Shown here one piece after another: positions 34,330-42,721 of a stretch of 52,017 nucleotides of DNA. Below the pieces are notes generated by a model, which was given only the letters and a program-made list of their open reading frames with translations, did no database searches and had not been told where the DNA came from. A program made the position numbers and the translations under genes. This DNA comes from an uncultured Lachnospiraceae bacterium. GTDB lineage: Bacteria; Bacillota; Clostridia; Lachnospirales; Lachnospiraceae. How positions within the stretch are numbered: position 1 is the first letter of the stretch; each line of letters starts with the position of its first letter. The stretch is taken from assembly GCA_902779305.1 (NCBI GenBank), contig CACZBD010000020.1:1-52017 (forward strand), read 5' to 3'.

Positions 34330-36846
34330 CTACTCTGTCATCAGCTCGGTCACGGAAATCTTCCTGATCTTTCCGGCGCCGATATAAGTAACAAGATAGC
34401 AGAACAGGATCATTGCCAGATCCGTTAAGATGATCGTGACCGGATCCGTCACCGCCACCGTCCCGAACAGACTGCTCCAGAAGAACTTATTCAGGTAGAT
34501 GCAGATGACGGAAGCAATGGCCATGGAAACCGTGATCACCGGCATGAATTTCAGCGCGGTCTGTTTCATCAGATCCTTGGAGGTATACCCCATGCTCTTC
34601 ATGATCCCGAGATTTTGCCGCTGTCTTCTGACATTCGAAGAGGCAATGATCGTTAAGATCACGGCTACAATGATTGTGATCAAAAGTGCTGCAAGAAACG
34701 TGAACGTCTTTGTCATCTTTGCAATGGGCGCCATCTGCGATTCGATGTTGCCTCTCCAGCTGCGGATCTCTTTGATCACAAAATCTCCGCTGTTTCCGGT
34801 GATCATCTCATCTCCGATCTTAACGGCATAGTCTGCGCTCGTAACGCCGTATTGGGACATGAGGACCGCGATCTTTTCTTCCGCAACGGCCCGAAGCTTC
34901 TCCTGCAAGCTTCCGCCATGCTCTGCCGCATTGCTCAGATCTTTTGCCGTTCCGCCAAAGCGGGAAGTCAGTGCTTCCTCAAATTCCTCATCGCTGACGC
35001 CGTCGGAAAGATAAGCGGTGATGACGTCTGCCTTTGTTACCGGGTCGATCCGTTTGTATCCGTCCGTTGTCAGATACATGATCGTTCCGCCGTTCATCAT
35101 GGAGCCGACAATACCGGTAATGACATAGTCTTTTTCCATGCCGTTTTTGACCAGAAAGATGCTGTCCCCGACAGTCAGGTTCTCCTGCTTCGCTCTCCTT
35201 AAGGCGATCATGATCTCATTGTCATGTTCCGGGAGACGCCCCAGATAGGGTCTGATGTTCTCCGCATCGGCAAAATCATCATAGACGATCGACATCCCGC
35301 TGTTTTCCGAACCCTTGATCGTCAGATATTTATAATTGTAGGTAACAAGCGCTTTCCTGACCTCAGGCATGGCTTCGATCTCTTCCTTTACTTCAAAAGG
35401 ATCGATATTCGGCAGCACGCTCACCCACACCGTATTCACATCCGCCGACTGCATGGATTCAAGTCCGCTTGTTCCGTCCTTAAAAAAGATAAACGTGACC
35501 ATGGAAAAAAGCAGCACGGTTCCGGACAAAAGCACACAGATGCCGATCCCGATCGCGGACCTGAAGTCATGAAACAGCCCTTTTACGGCAAGTCTTGTGT
35601 TGATATCTCCATGCGAAGATGCAAGCGGAAACAGGTTCTTTCCGAAATGGTGCGTTCTGATCCCTTTCCGAAGCGCCGTTACCGGCGGGTATTTTTTGAC
35701 CGTCCGTGCTTTTTGCAGCGCAAAAGCAACTACAAGCGCCATCACAAGAAGTACGACCAGGACGATCCTTATAGGCTGTGTGTCGGCCGAGACTTCCCTT
35801 CCGAGAAGCACCCGGATCCCCTGATCCATAAGCGGTGTAAAGATCACGGCCAGAAGACCTCCCAGAATTGCCCCGATCCCGCCACTGATCACATATTCAT
35901 ACAGGTAAGACGCAGAGATCTCTTTGGAGCGGTATCCCAAAGCTTCCAGCACGCCGATCTGCTGCATCTGGTTCTCGATATCGTTGCTGATCTTATGTCT
36001 GATCATAAACAGTGCCGAGGCCATCGTAACCAGCGAAAGAAACGCGATCAGATAGAGAAAGATGTTCAAAAACTGCGTCTCGATCCTCTGTTCACTGCCG
36101 TAACTGAAATCGTTAAAATCCGATCTCAAATTCTCGCCGGACACTTCCCTGCATTTGTCCATATATTCCCGGTATACGAAATCTTCTCCGCCGTCAAAGG
36201 AAAGCCCTGTCCAGGTATCTGCAAAGGAGGTGTGAAAGAGCATGGACAGGCGGTCAAAATCCGTATCTTCTATCACACACTTGAAGAATAACTGATCCGA
36301 AGAAGCCAGACCCGTGCAATAGAATCCCGCTACGGTGAACGGATATTTTTTCCCGCCCTGCAGGATCGTGATCACATCCCCGGGACGGTACCCTTTCACG
36401 ATCGAAAAGTTCTCCGGCAGCCAGACCGGATGCTCCAGCCCTGCGATCTCTTCTTCACTGAGTTGTTCGGTCTTTACAAATTTCTCGATCCTGCGCTCTG
36501 TTTTTTCCGTTACAAACAGGAGGTTATAGGATAAGCTGTTTCCGTCAGGCTCGATGACATCCGTGGAGGCGCTTGCGATGTACCTGTTTTCGGAAACTTC
36601 ATCGATCCCGTACTCGTCTTTCAGGATGTCCATGAACTCATCATGGTATTTTCCATTTTCAAACAGGATGATCCGGTTCACGGATCCGGAAGTTTCAAAG
36701 CTCTCCCGGAACGCTTTTTCACTCTTCGAAGTGTTCAAAACAAAAATGGAAAGCATCAGCGTAGTGACTGCGGTCAGAAATACGATCGCGGCCGCTTCCC
36801 GTTTGTTTTTCTTCAGATTGAACAATGAAAGTCTCAGTATCTTCAT
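34330..36846 (-). CDS. FtsX-like ABC transporter permease
   Basis: About 838 residues. N-terminal helix followed by a large extracytoplasmic domain (about 40-255), a block of three helices, a helix linking to the second half, another extracytoplasmic domain and a C-terminal three-helix FtsX block ending in KISVTELMTE. This two-block layout is typical of permeases that export or sense antimicrobial peptides or lipids. I start at ATG 36846 (MKILRLSLFNLKKNK); an ATG at 36858 is also open. It overlaps or abuts the ATPase gene upstream. Confidence 0.87.
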   Translation of the reverse strand: MKILRLSLFNLKKNKREAAAIVFLTAVTTLMLSIFVLNTSKSEKAFRESFETSGSVNRIILFENGKYHDEFMDILKDEYGIDEVSENRYIASASTDVIEPDGNSLSYNLLFVTEKTERRIEKFVKTEQLSEEEIAGLEHPVWLPENFSIVKGYRPGDVITILQGGKKYPFTVAGFYCTGLASSDQLFFKCVIEDTDFDRLSMLFHTSFADTWTGLSFDGGEDFVYREYMDKCREVSGENLRSDFNDFSYGSEQRIETQFLNIFLYLIAFLSLVTMASALFMIRHKISNDIENQMQQIGVLEALGYRSKEISASYLYEYVISGGIGAILGGLLAVIFTPLMDQGIRVLLGREVSADTQPIRIVLVVLLVMALVVAFALQKARTVKKYPPVTALRKGIRTHHFGKNLFPLASSHGDINTRLAVKGLFHDFRSAIGIGICVLLSGTVLLFSMVTFIFFKDGTSGLESMQSADVNTVWVSVLPNIDPFEVKEEIEAMPEVRKALVTYNYKYLTIKGSENSGMSIVYDDFADAENIRPYLGRLPEHDNEIMIALRRAKQENLTVGDSIFLVKNGMEKDYVITGIVGSMMNGGTIMYLTTDGYKRIDPVTKADVITAYLSDGVSDEEFEEALTSRFGGTAKDLSNAAEHGGSLQEKLRAVAEEKIAVLMSQYGVTSADYAVKIGDEMITGNSGDFVIKEIRSWRGNIESQMAPIAKMTKTFTFLAALLITIIVAVILTIIASSNVRRQRQNLGIMKSMGYTSKDLMKQTALKFMPVITVSMAIASVICIYLNKFFWSSLFGTVAVTDPVTIILTDLAMILFCYLVTYIGAGKIRKISVTELMTE

Positions 36847-36851
36847 GTCGT

Positions 36852-37613
36852 TTACCATCCCATCTCATCTAAGAACTTCTGCAGTCCGCTGCGTCGTTCC
36901 TTCAGGTCGTCTTCGCCGTATGCGCACATTCTGTATTCACCCTCGATCCCGCCATCCCGTAAGTAGAGCACTCTGGTGCCGCGCAGCGCGGTTTTTAAGT
37001 CATGCGTGACCATGATGATGTTCTGTCCGTTCTGATGGATCTTTGTAAAAATATCCAGAACATCCCGGCTCGATGCGGAATTCAGCTGTCCCGTAGGCTC
37101 ATCCGCAAACAGGATCTTCGGATCATTGATGATCGCGCGAACGATCCCGACTCGCTGTGCTTCTCCGCCGGAAAGCTGGTTGGGATACTTATGAAAATCC
37201 GCTTCGTTCAGGCCGACCTGTTTTAAGAGATTTTCTGCTTTCTGTATCAGCTGCGGCGTATTTTTCTGCACGATCAGGGCGCCCGTTAAGACATTATCGA
37301 ACACGGTCTGATTTTCCATCAGATAAATGCTCTGAAATACAAAGCCGCAGTTTTTGCGGCGGAAGACCGCCAGTTCGTCATTGGAATAATCCTGGATCTG
37401 CTCATCACCGTAGAACACCCTACCCATCGTAGGCTTGTCCATGCCGGAAAGCGCATAGAGCAGGGTTGATTTTCCCGAACCCGAAGAACCCATGATCACG
37501 GTAAAATCACCCTCCGTGATCTCTAAGTCCAGGTTTTTGATCACATGCTGCTGCACGCCGACATTTGAAAAAGATTTGCTGAGTTTTTCTGTTCTTAAAA
37601 TAGAAGAAGCCAT
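36852..37613 (-). CDS. ABC transporter ATP-binding protein (MacB/LolD type)
   Basis: 253 residues. Walker A GSSGSGKST (about 42-50), Q-loop FVFQSIYLMENQ, signature LSGGEAQRVGIVRA, Walker B ILFADEPTGQLNS and the switch histidine in IIMVTHDLKTA. All catalytic elements are intact. It energises the FtsX-like permease encoded directly downstream. A direct repeat of the kind bound by OmpR-type regulators lies about 90 bases before the start. Confidence 0.93.
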   Translation of the reverse strand: MASSILRTEKLSKSFSNVGVQQHVIKNLDLEITEGDFTVIMGSSGSGKSTLLYALSGMDKPTMGRVFYGDEQIQDYSNDELAVFRRKNCGFVFQSIYLMENQTVFDNVLTGALIVQKNTPQLIQKAENLLKQVGLNEADFHKYPNQLSGGEAQRVGIVRAIINDPKILFADEPTGQLNSASSRDVLDIFTKIHQNGQNIIMVTHDLKTALRGTRVLYLRDGGIEGEYRMCAYGEDDLKERRSGLQKFLDEMGW

Positions 37614-37663
37614 ATATCATACATCCTTTCCGAATACTTTTTCAGCTTACGGTTGTATGATAC

Positions 37664-37720
37664 ATGGTTTCCCATGACACTTCTTTGCAAAAGTCCTATG
37701 AAATTCTTATCAAATTCTTA
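37664..37720 (-). promoter_or_regulatory. Direct repeats (OmpR-type operator) and hairpin before the ABC genes
   Basis: On the minus strand TAAGAATTT occurs twice (37720-37712 and 37709-37701), 11 bp apart, the helical spacing used by OmpR-family dimers. Closer to the gene, CATGGGAAACCATG can form a hairpin with a GAAA loop. I infer control of the ABC genes by the response regulator encoded nearby. Confidence 0.55.
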
Positions 37721-37737
37721 ATTGATGAAAAAAAGGA

Positions 37738-39051
37738 TCAGCTGAGCGGGATCATGAGTCTGACAAGGAAGCCGTCCGGGTGACTTTCAGGGATCAGCTT
37801 TCCGCCCATTTTCTCCATGAGCGTCTTTGCGATATAGAGTCCGAGACCGCTGCCTTCTTCCTTACTGTCCGCCCATGCTTTTCCGCGGTAGAATTTGTTG
37901 GTGATCAGATCCAGCTCGTCTGCCGCAACGCCGGGACCGTAATCCCGAAGCTTCATTTCCAGATGGTCTTCCGCGACCCTGTATTCCACGTCGATCTTTG
38001 TGCCGGCATATTTATAGGAATTCGCGATGATATTCGCGATGACCTGGCTCATGCGCCTGCTGTCGATGTTGATGATCACTTCCGGGATGCTTCCTTCTGT
38101 TGCAAGCTCCCTGTCATCGTTTTTTTCGACCAGCTCATGCAACACTTTTGCATCCTCGTCTTTGCAGACGACTTTGAATTCCCCGAGATCATCAAGCGTT
38201 GCGGAAAACAGGTCGCTAACGAGCGCATCGATCTGGTCGGCTTTCTTCTCGATATGGTCCAGTTTTTCGATAAAGTCGGTGTTTTGGCCGGAGTCCGTCA
38301 TGCCGGCTTTCGCTTTCAGCAGTTCCGTGGTGACTTTGATCCCGGTGACCGGCGTTTTCAGATCGTGGCTTAAGGATGCCACCAGTTCGCGCTCTTTTTT
38401 CTGCAGCGCAAGCTCGCGTTTACGGGATTTAGCAAGTTCCTCCCGCATGATATCGAAACTTTCGTTAAAAGCGCCGAACAGATTTCCTTTTTCATAGGTC
38501 AGCGGCTCGTCAAGCTTTCCCTGCGCGACTTTTTCCGCAAAACCTTCCATTCTTTGAAACGGCAGGATGATGTTTTTTTTGACATAAAGACCGAACAAAA
38601 CGGCGCCGAGCAGGATCAGAAAGCCCGTGACGGCAAAACCTGCAAGCATCCTGTGCATGTTCCTGCGGTAGACGTCGTTTCCCTGATCGGGCAGGATCAC
38701 AAGGCCCAGGATCCTGTCATCCCGCGTGATATAGGCATAGGGATAGCCTTTTTTGACCGCGGTCTCCGCGCTGAGGGATTCCGCCTGCGATCCTGAGGCG
38801 GCAGTGTTCTTTCCGGATTCATAGAGGATCTCGTTCTTACCGCTTAAGATCACATAAGCGGTCCCGAAGTCTTTTTCCCGAAGTTTTTCAAGATCGTCCC
38901 AGTTTTCCTCTGCCGACTTGGCGATATCGTTCAGTTGTATGACGGATCCCGTACGGTCACCGGTGCGGCTGCTCATAAAGAGAAAGACCGCCGCGATCCC
39001 GAGTACATAGAAACCGCACAGCAGGATCAGAACCTTACTGTAGTTCTTCAT
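37738..39051 (-). CDS. Sensor histidine kinase
   Basis: 437 residues. Two membrane helices (about 6-26 and 135-156) flank a short extracytoplasmic domain, followed by HAMP, the HisKA dimer with the phosphorylated histidine in SLSHDLKTPVTG (about 230), and an ATPase domain with NIIANSYKYAGT, DYGPGVAADEL and GSGLGLYIAKTL. It overlaps the response regulator gene by 17 bases, so the two are a cognate pair. Confidence 0.92.
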   Translation of the reverse strand: MKNYSKVLILLCGFYVLGIAAVFLFMSSRTGDRTGSVIQLNDIAKSAEENWDDLEKLREKDFGTAYVILSGKNEILYESGKNTAASGSQAESLSAETAVKKGYPYAYITRDDRILGLVILPDQGNDVYRRNMHRMLAGFAVTGFLILLGAVLFGLYVKKNIILPFQRMEGFAEKVAQGKLDEPLTYEKGNLFGAFNESFDIMREELAKSRKRELALQKKERELVASLSHDLKTPVTGIKVTTELLKAKAGMTDSGQNTDFIEKLDHIEKKADQIDALVSDLFSATLDDLGEFKVVCKDEDAKVLHELVEKNDDRELATEGSIPEVIINIDSRRMSQVIANIIANSYKYAGTKIDVEYRVAEDHLEMKLRDYGPGVAADELDLITNKFYRGKAWADSKEEGSGLGLYIAKTLMEKMGGKLIPESHPDGFLVRLMIPLS

Positions 39052-39802
39052 GCGCTTCCATTCCCTCGATCACATAGCCGACGCCCCAGACCGTCTTGAT
39101 CAGCGCAGGGGCTCCCGGATCTTCTTCGATCTTTTCACGCAAATGGCGGATATGAACGGCAAGGGTTCCCTCACCGATAAATTCATCTTCCCAGACATTT
39201 TTCAGCAGCTCGTCTTTGGTCACGACCCTGCCGGCATGATCCAGCAGGTACTTTAAGAGCTTATATTCCATGGCTTTCAGATTTGTCTGCCCGTCTTTTC
39301 CGGTCAGTTTCTGCATGTTTGTATCAAGGCTTACAGACCCGTTGAGCCTGATCACACCGTCTTTGCTCTTGTAAGAAGCGCCTGATCCTTCTGTCAGATC
39401 TGCCCTGCTGCCCATTAAGATCGCGTTTTTTGCCTGCTCGTATCTTGCAAGGATCGTCCTGACTTTGGCCAGCAGGATGCTCAGCGTATACGGCTTTTTG
39501 ATATAGTCGTCCCCGCCGATGTTCAGCGCGATCAGCACATCGTCGTCACTGGTCCTTGCGCTGATGAACAGGATCGGCATATCATAGTTCTCCCGCACCT
39601 TTTTGCACAGCTCAAACCCGGACTTCTCCCCCAGATTGATATCAAGAAGCAGAAGGGAAACCGTGTTTTCCTCAAGAAACGCAACCGCCGCTTCATAGCT
39701 CGTCACATAGGCGGTCTTCACGTCAAACATATTGAAGTATTCCGCCGTGGACTGCGCGATCACCTCATCATCATCGATCATCAGTACCTGTATTTTATCC
39801 AT
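39035..39802 (-). CDS. OmpR-family response regulator
   Basis: 255 residues. Receiver domain with acidic pocket MIDDDEV and phospho-acceptor aspartate in LLLLDINLGEKSG (about 54), K in FISART...KKPY region, and a C-terminal winged helix (about 160-250, TNLKAMEYKLLKYLLDHAG and WGVGYVIE). There is no ribosome site in front of the ATG and the -10 box lies six bases before it, which suggests a leaderless mRNA. The likely target is the ABC transporter and serine hydrolase downstream. Confidence 0.93.
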   Translation of the reverse strand: MDKIQVLMIDDDEVIAQSTAEYFNMFDVKTAYVTSYEAAVAFLEENTVSLLLLDINLGEKSGFELCKKVRENYDMPILFISARTSDDDVLIALNIGGDDYIKKPYTLSILLAKVRTILARYEQAKNAILMGSRADLTEGSGASYKSKDGVIRLNGSVSLDTNMQKLTGKDGQTNLKAMEYKLLKYLLDHAGRVVTKDELLKNVWEDEFIGEGTLAVHIRHLREKIEEDPGAPALIKTVWGVGYVIEGMEAHEELQ

Positions 39803-39808
39803 ATTGTT

Positions 39809-39817
39809 ATTATACCA
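39809..39817 (-). promoter_or_regulatory. Extended -10 promoter at the response regulator start codon
   Basis: TGGTATAAT (39817-39809) is an extended -10 box whose last base is six bases from the ATG, so transcription should begin at or next to the start codon. No -35 box is present; the palindromic repeat begins four bases upstream. Confidence 0.55.
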
Positions 39818-39820
39818 TAA

Positions 39821-39912
39821 TGAGCCCTTGGGGACGGGGTTAGTGGCTCATTTTTTGTCCAGCGGGCTCCCGCTCCGTCCGGGTGGACCACTAACCCCGT
39901 CCCCAAGGGCTC
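39821..39912. repeat. Two head-to-head copies of a G-rich palindromic (REP-like) repeat
   Basis: A perfect 25-bp inverted repeat (39822-39846 and 39888-39912) encloses 41 bases that contain AGCGGG-CT-CCCGCT. Each arm carries the core CCCTTGGGGACGGGGTTAGTGG that recurs at 40752 and 46595. The left copy is bounded by TGAGCC/GGCTCA. Confidence 0.85.
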
Positions 39913-39964
39913 CGGTTTCTGTGATTTTTACTCTTATTCTTTCTGCTGTCTGTTCCCGGTTCTT

Positions 39965-40735
39965 TCAAGCGTCTTTACCGTATTTTCTGAAATGATATCT
40001 TTTTTTCTTCTGCGTGATCTTTCCGTACTCGATCGCGCAGACGGGGCAATTCTGGATGCAGGACATGCAATGTGCGCAGTAGTTCCCGGTCCATACGGGT
40101 TTTTTATCTTCCATCCGGATGATATTTAACGGACAGAGCTTTGCGCATTTTTGGCAGCCGATGCAGGTATCCCGGACATGAAACGGTTTCACGGACTGCC
40201 TGATCCGGCACCAGACGGGATTAAACGGCACCGTTACGATCAGCTCGAACAGCCAGACATGCCGGTATTTGAGGATTTTGCCTTTCCGGATCGATTCCGC
40301 GACCACGGGGATCCTGCCCGATGCATTTCTGATGCGTTTTCTGATCTCTTCCTCGGAAAGTTCCGGATAGGTATCATTCGCGATATAATTTCTGGGCATT
40401 TTCAGTTCTGTGTATCCCTTGAAGATCATCCCTTTTTTCTTCATGAGCCGGCCGGCAAGGATCCCGCCGACGCCGGTGTAACCGCCGCTGGTAAAAACAA
40501 AGTACACTTCCCTGTTTCCACACAGTTCCGTTTTTTTAAGATAGTCTGTCAGGAACCGCGGCAATTCACAGACATATACGGGCGAACAGATCACGAACGG
40601 TTTTTCGGAAAAGATCGCGGAATGATCCCCGTTCCTGATCCTCTCAAGAAGGTTTAAACTCTCATCTTCCAGAAGCATCGCCAGTTGCTCTGCCGCATAT
40701 TTGGTATTTCCAGTGGCGCTGAAATAAAGTACCAT
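39965..40735 (-). CDS. EFR1-family ferredoxin-flavodoxin
   Basis: 256 residues, start at ATG 40735 behind AAAGGAG. N-terminal flavodoxin fold (VLYFSATGNTKYAAEQLA with the FMN phosphate loop), C-terminal pair of CxxCxxCxxxCP clusters (CIGCQKCAKLCP, CAHCMSCIQNCP). It is a cytoplasmic electron carrier combining FMN and two [4Fe-4S] centres; the partner is unknown. The open frame continues upstream through a palindromic repeat, but that part is not translated in my view. Confidence 0.9.
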   Translation of the reverse strand: MVLYFSATGNTKYAAEQLAMLLEDESLNLLERIRNGDHSAIFSEKPFVICSPVYVCELPRFLTDYLKKTELCGNREVYFVFTSGGYTGVGGILAGRLMKKKGMIFKGYTELKMPRNYIANDTYPELSEEEIRKRIRNASGRIPVVAESIRKGKILKYRHVWLFELIVTVPFNPVWCRIRQSVKPFHVRDTCIGCQKCAKLCPLNIIRMEDKKPVWTGNYCAHCMSCIQNCPVCAIEYGKITQKKKRYHFRKYGKDA

Positions 40736-40749
40736 AAATCTCCTTTTTG

Positions 40750-41304
40750 CTAAAAATGGACCACTGACCCCGTCCCCAAAGGACCATTTTTGTTCCAACT
40801 TAGTACGGTTTTGTAGCCGAGTTTTTCGTACCAGGGGCCTACATGCGTGTAGTGGATCCAGGACAGGTCAAAACCATCTTCTTTCAGGATCACGGTTGCC
40901 CGTCTGACCATTTCGAGGCCGATCCCTCTTTTGCGGTATTCGGGAAGTGTTCCGACACACCCGGGACCCCCGATGCGAAGATGATCATGCACACCCCAGT
41001 CATCCAGGATGCAGAAGGAAGCGATCTTGTCTTTATCAAAAGCACAGTAGATCCTGCATGTTCCGTCAAAGAACGGAACCCAGCCATCCTCCACATTTCT
41101 GACGATCTCCCGGATCTTTTCGAGACTGCCGGAATATGCGCCAAACGTGATATTTTCAGGATACCCGTAAGGCACTTCCTTCGGTGTTTCCGTTCTCAGA
41201 TCCATGACGAGTTCCGTGTATATCCAGTCTTCGGGCAGATTCCTGATATGTGCATCCCGGAAAAAACCAGGATGCATGTCGTGAAACAGTTTTTCATAAT
41301 CCAT
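40750..41304 (-). CDS. GNAT-family N-acetyltransferase with a repeat-derived tail
   Basis: 184 residues. The acetyl-CoA binding motif A is seen as VGTLPEYRKRGIGLEMVRRA (about residues 117-136), and the fold ends near VGPWYEKLGYKTVLSW. The last 14 residues and the stop codon are provided by the palindromic repeat at 40752-40791, so the original end has been replaced. The acceptor is unknown. AAGGAG precedes the ATG. Confidence 0.83.
   Translation of the reverse strand: MDYEKLFHDMHPGFFRDAHIRNLPEDWIYTELVMDLRTETPKEVPYGYPENITFGAYSGSLEKIREIVRNVEDGWVPFFDGTCRIYCAFDKDKIASFCILDDWGVHDHLRIGGPGCVGTLPEYRKRGIGLEMVRRATVILKEDGFDLSWIHYTHVGPWYEKLGYKTVLSWNKNGPLGTGSVVHF
40752..40791. repeat. REP-like palindromic repeat, copy at the end of the GNAT gene
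   Basis: AAAAATGG (40752-40759) and CCATTTTT (40784-40791) bracket the core; on the minus strand the core is TTTGGGGACGGGGTCAGTGG. Same family as 39821-39912 and 46595-46632. Confidence 0.85.
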
Positions 41305-41319
41305 GCCGCTATGTTCTCC

Positions 41320-41946
41320 TTAGGGTCTCCACTGATACCGCTCAAGATCGACCCGTCCGTTATCAACGGAGATACCCTCTGCTTCCAGCAGTTTTGCCTG
41401 TGCCCCAGGTCCGCCGAACGCAAACTCTCCCGCCAACTCCCCTTTCGCGTTGACAACCCTGAAACAGGGGATATTCACGGGATCGGGATTCTTGTGCAGC
41501 GCGTTGCCGACCGCTCTGGCCATCTTCTTGTCCCCCGCAAGCTGTGCAACCTGCGCATAAGTTGCCACATGCCCGTAAGGGATCTTCTTCACGGCTTCAT
41601 AGATGCGTTTGGACGGACTGTCGCTGATCAGGTCATAGCTCTCGGCGATCATCATTTTGACATCTTTTTCCGGAATGCTCCCGTCCAAAATGATCGTATT
41701 CCAGTGTTCCTTATTCTGATGGTATCCCGGAACGACGGACGCATAGATCTCTCTCCAGAAATATGCCTTTCCCGGCTCAACTTTCACATTCAGATTCAGC
41801 AGCCCGTCCCTCTCATATGTCCAAAGGAAGGCTTTTCGATTTCCTTTGTATCTGACAAGCTGCCAGTTCTCATCGTGAAACGGCGCATCCTGATAGGTGT
41901 CCGGAAATGAAAGTCCGTATGTCAGTATCTCTTCTCTTGTTTTCAT
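41320..41946 (-). CDS. Fusion of a MmcQ/YjbR-like domain with an O6-alkylguanine-DNA alkyltransferase domain
   Basis: 208 residues. The N-terminal 105 residues read as a MmcQ/YjbR fold (LSFPDTYQDAPFHDENWQLVRY, AYFWREIYASVVPGYHQNKEHW), and the rest is an MGMT domain with the DNA-binding helix GHVATYAQVAQLAG and the acceptor loop IPCFRVVNAKGE. The normal active site is PCHR; here the cysteine is kept but the histidine that activates it is phenylalanine. It may repair alkylated guanine weakly or act as an alkyltransferase-like damage sensor. GAGG precedes the ATG. Confidence 0.85.
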   Translation of the reverse strand: MKTREEILTYGLSFPDTYQDAPFHDENWQLVRYKGNRKAFLWTYERDGLLNLNVKVEPGKAYFWREIYASVVPGYHQNKEHWNTIILDGSIPEKDVKMMIAESYDLISDSPSKRIYEAVKKIPYGHVATYAQVAQLAGDKKMARAVGNALHKNPDPVNIPCFRVVNAKGELAGEFAFGGPGAQAKLLEAEGISVDNGRVDLERYQWRP

Positions 41947-42033
41947 GGATATCCTCTGTTTGTGCGCAGGCTATGGTCATCCGGATGCGGGTGCGGCTGC
42001 GCCTCCGGTCGGTGTTTCAGTGGTTTCACCCAC

Positions 42034-42058
42034 AAGAAAACCGTGACTTTTGTCACGG
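42034..42058 (-). terminator. Terminator downstream of the methyltransferase
   Basis: CCGTGAC (42041-42047) pairs with GTCACGG (42052-42058). On the minus strand TTTTCTTG follows. It ends the transcript of the gene at 42094-42711. Confidence 0.75.
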
Positions 42059-42093
42059 CCGCAGTGATCTGTAAGCTGTTCGATCCCTGATCT

Positions 42094-42711
42094 TTAAAGA
42101 TCAACCTTCCGGCAGATGACCGTGTCCATGCAGTGAAAATGTTTGATCCCGCCGCTCATGTCTTCAAAGATCACTTCATCGAGCCGCTCGATCTTCCAGT
42201 CGGGAAAGAACGTGAACAGTTCCCCCGTTTTCCACATTTTCTCCTCCAGGTCCCAGTCCGGCGGAAGCGTAAGAAACGGTTTTTCGACAAAAACATTAAA
42301 ATACACCACGCCGTCCGGTTTCGTGATCCGGCGGATCTTTTCAAAGAACGCTTTCTTGTTCTCCTCGAAAAGATACTGAACCGTTCCGGTCGAATAGATG
42401 ATATCAAACCGTTCGTTCGTTTCAAAGGTATTGATGTCATCCGTATAGGCATGGATCCTGACATTTCTGTCTTTCGCAAGTTTCAGGGTCTTGCGGATGC
42501 CGTTGTCCGTTAAGTCAAAAGCAGTTACGGAATATCCCTTCTGCGCCATATAAACGGCATCTTTTCCCTCTCCGCATCCGATATCCAGAACCTTCTTATC
42601 ATTAGACGGCGGGCAGAGTCCGATCAGCTCGTTGAGAAAATCACCGGGCTTAAGTCCCCAATAGTATTCGTCCTGATCATACCATTTTTCGTAGTTTGTC
42701 CTGATGCTCAT
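42094..42711 (-). CDS. Class I SAM-dependent methyltransferase (TehB-like)
   Basis: 205 residues. Begins YEKWYDQDEYYWGLKPGDF, then motif I VLDIGCGEGKDAVYMAQKG (about 41-59), motif II AFDLTDNGI, and FDIIYSTGTVQYL, RITKPDGVVYFNVFV, an order resembling TehB tellurite methyltransferases and related small enzymes. The real substrate cannot be told. It lies 10 bases behind the GGDEF gene on the same strand, without a clear ribosome site of its own, and ends at a terminator. Confidence 0.83.
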   Translation of the reverse strand: MSIRTNYEKWYDQDEYYWGLKPGDFLNELIGLCPPSNDKKVLDIGCGEGKDAVYMAQKGYSVTAFDLTDNGIRKTLKLAKDRNVRIHAYTDDINTFETNERFDIIYSTGTVQYLFEENKKAFFEKIRRITKPDGVVYFNVFVEKPFLTLPPDWDLEEKMWKTGELFTFFPDWKIERLDEVIFEDMSGGIKHFHCMDTVICRKVDL

Positions 42712-42721
42712 TGTCCGAAGG

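Noticed and set aside
35224..36291. Long plus-strand open frame across the permease gene
   Set aside because: Antisense of the FtsX-like permease, with unnatural His/Arg/Lys content and no family resemblance.
40736..40798. Longer N-terminus for the EFR1 protein (KWSFGDGVSGPF...)
   Set aside because: These residues are read from the palindromic repeat; a good ribosome site precedes the ATG at 40735.
40843..41910. Long plus-strand open frame across the GNAT and MGMT genes
   Set aside because: It crosses two well-supported genes on the other strand and has no start signal.
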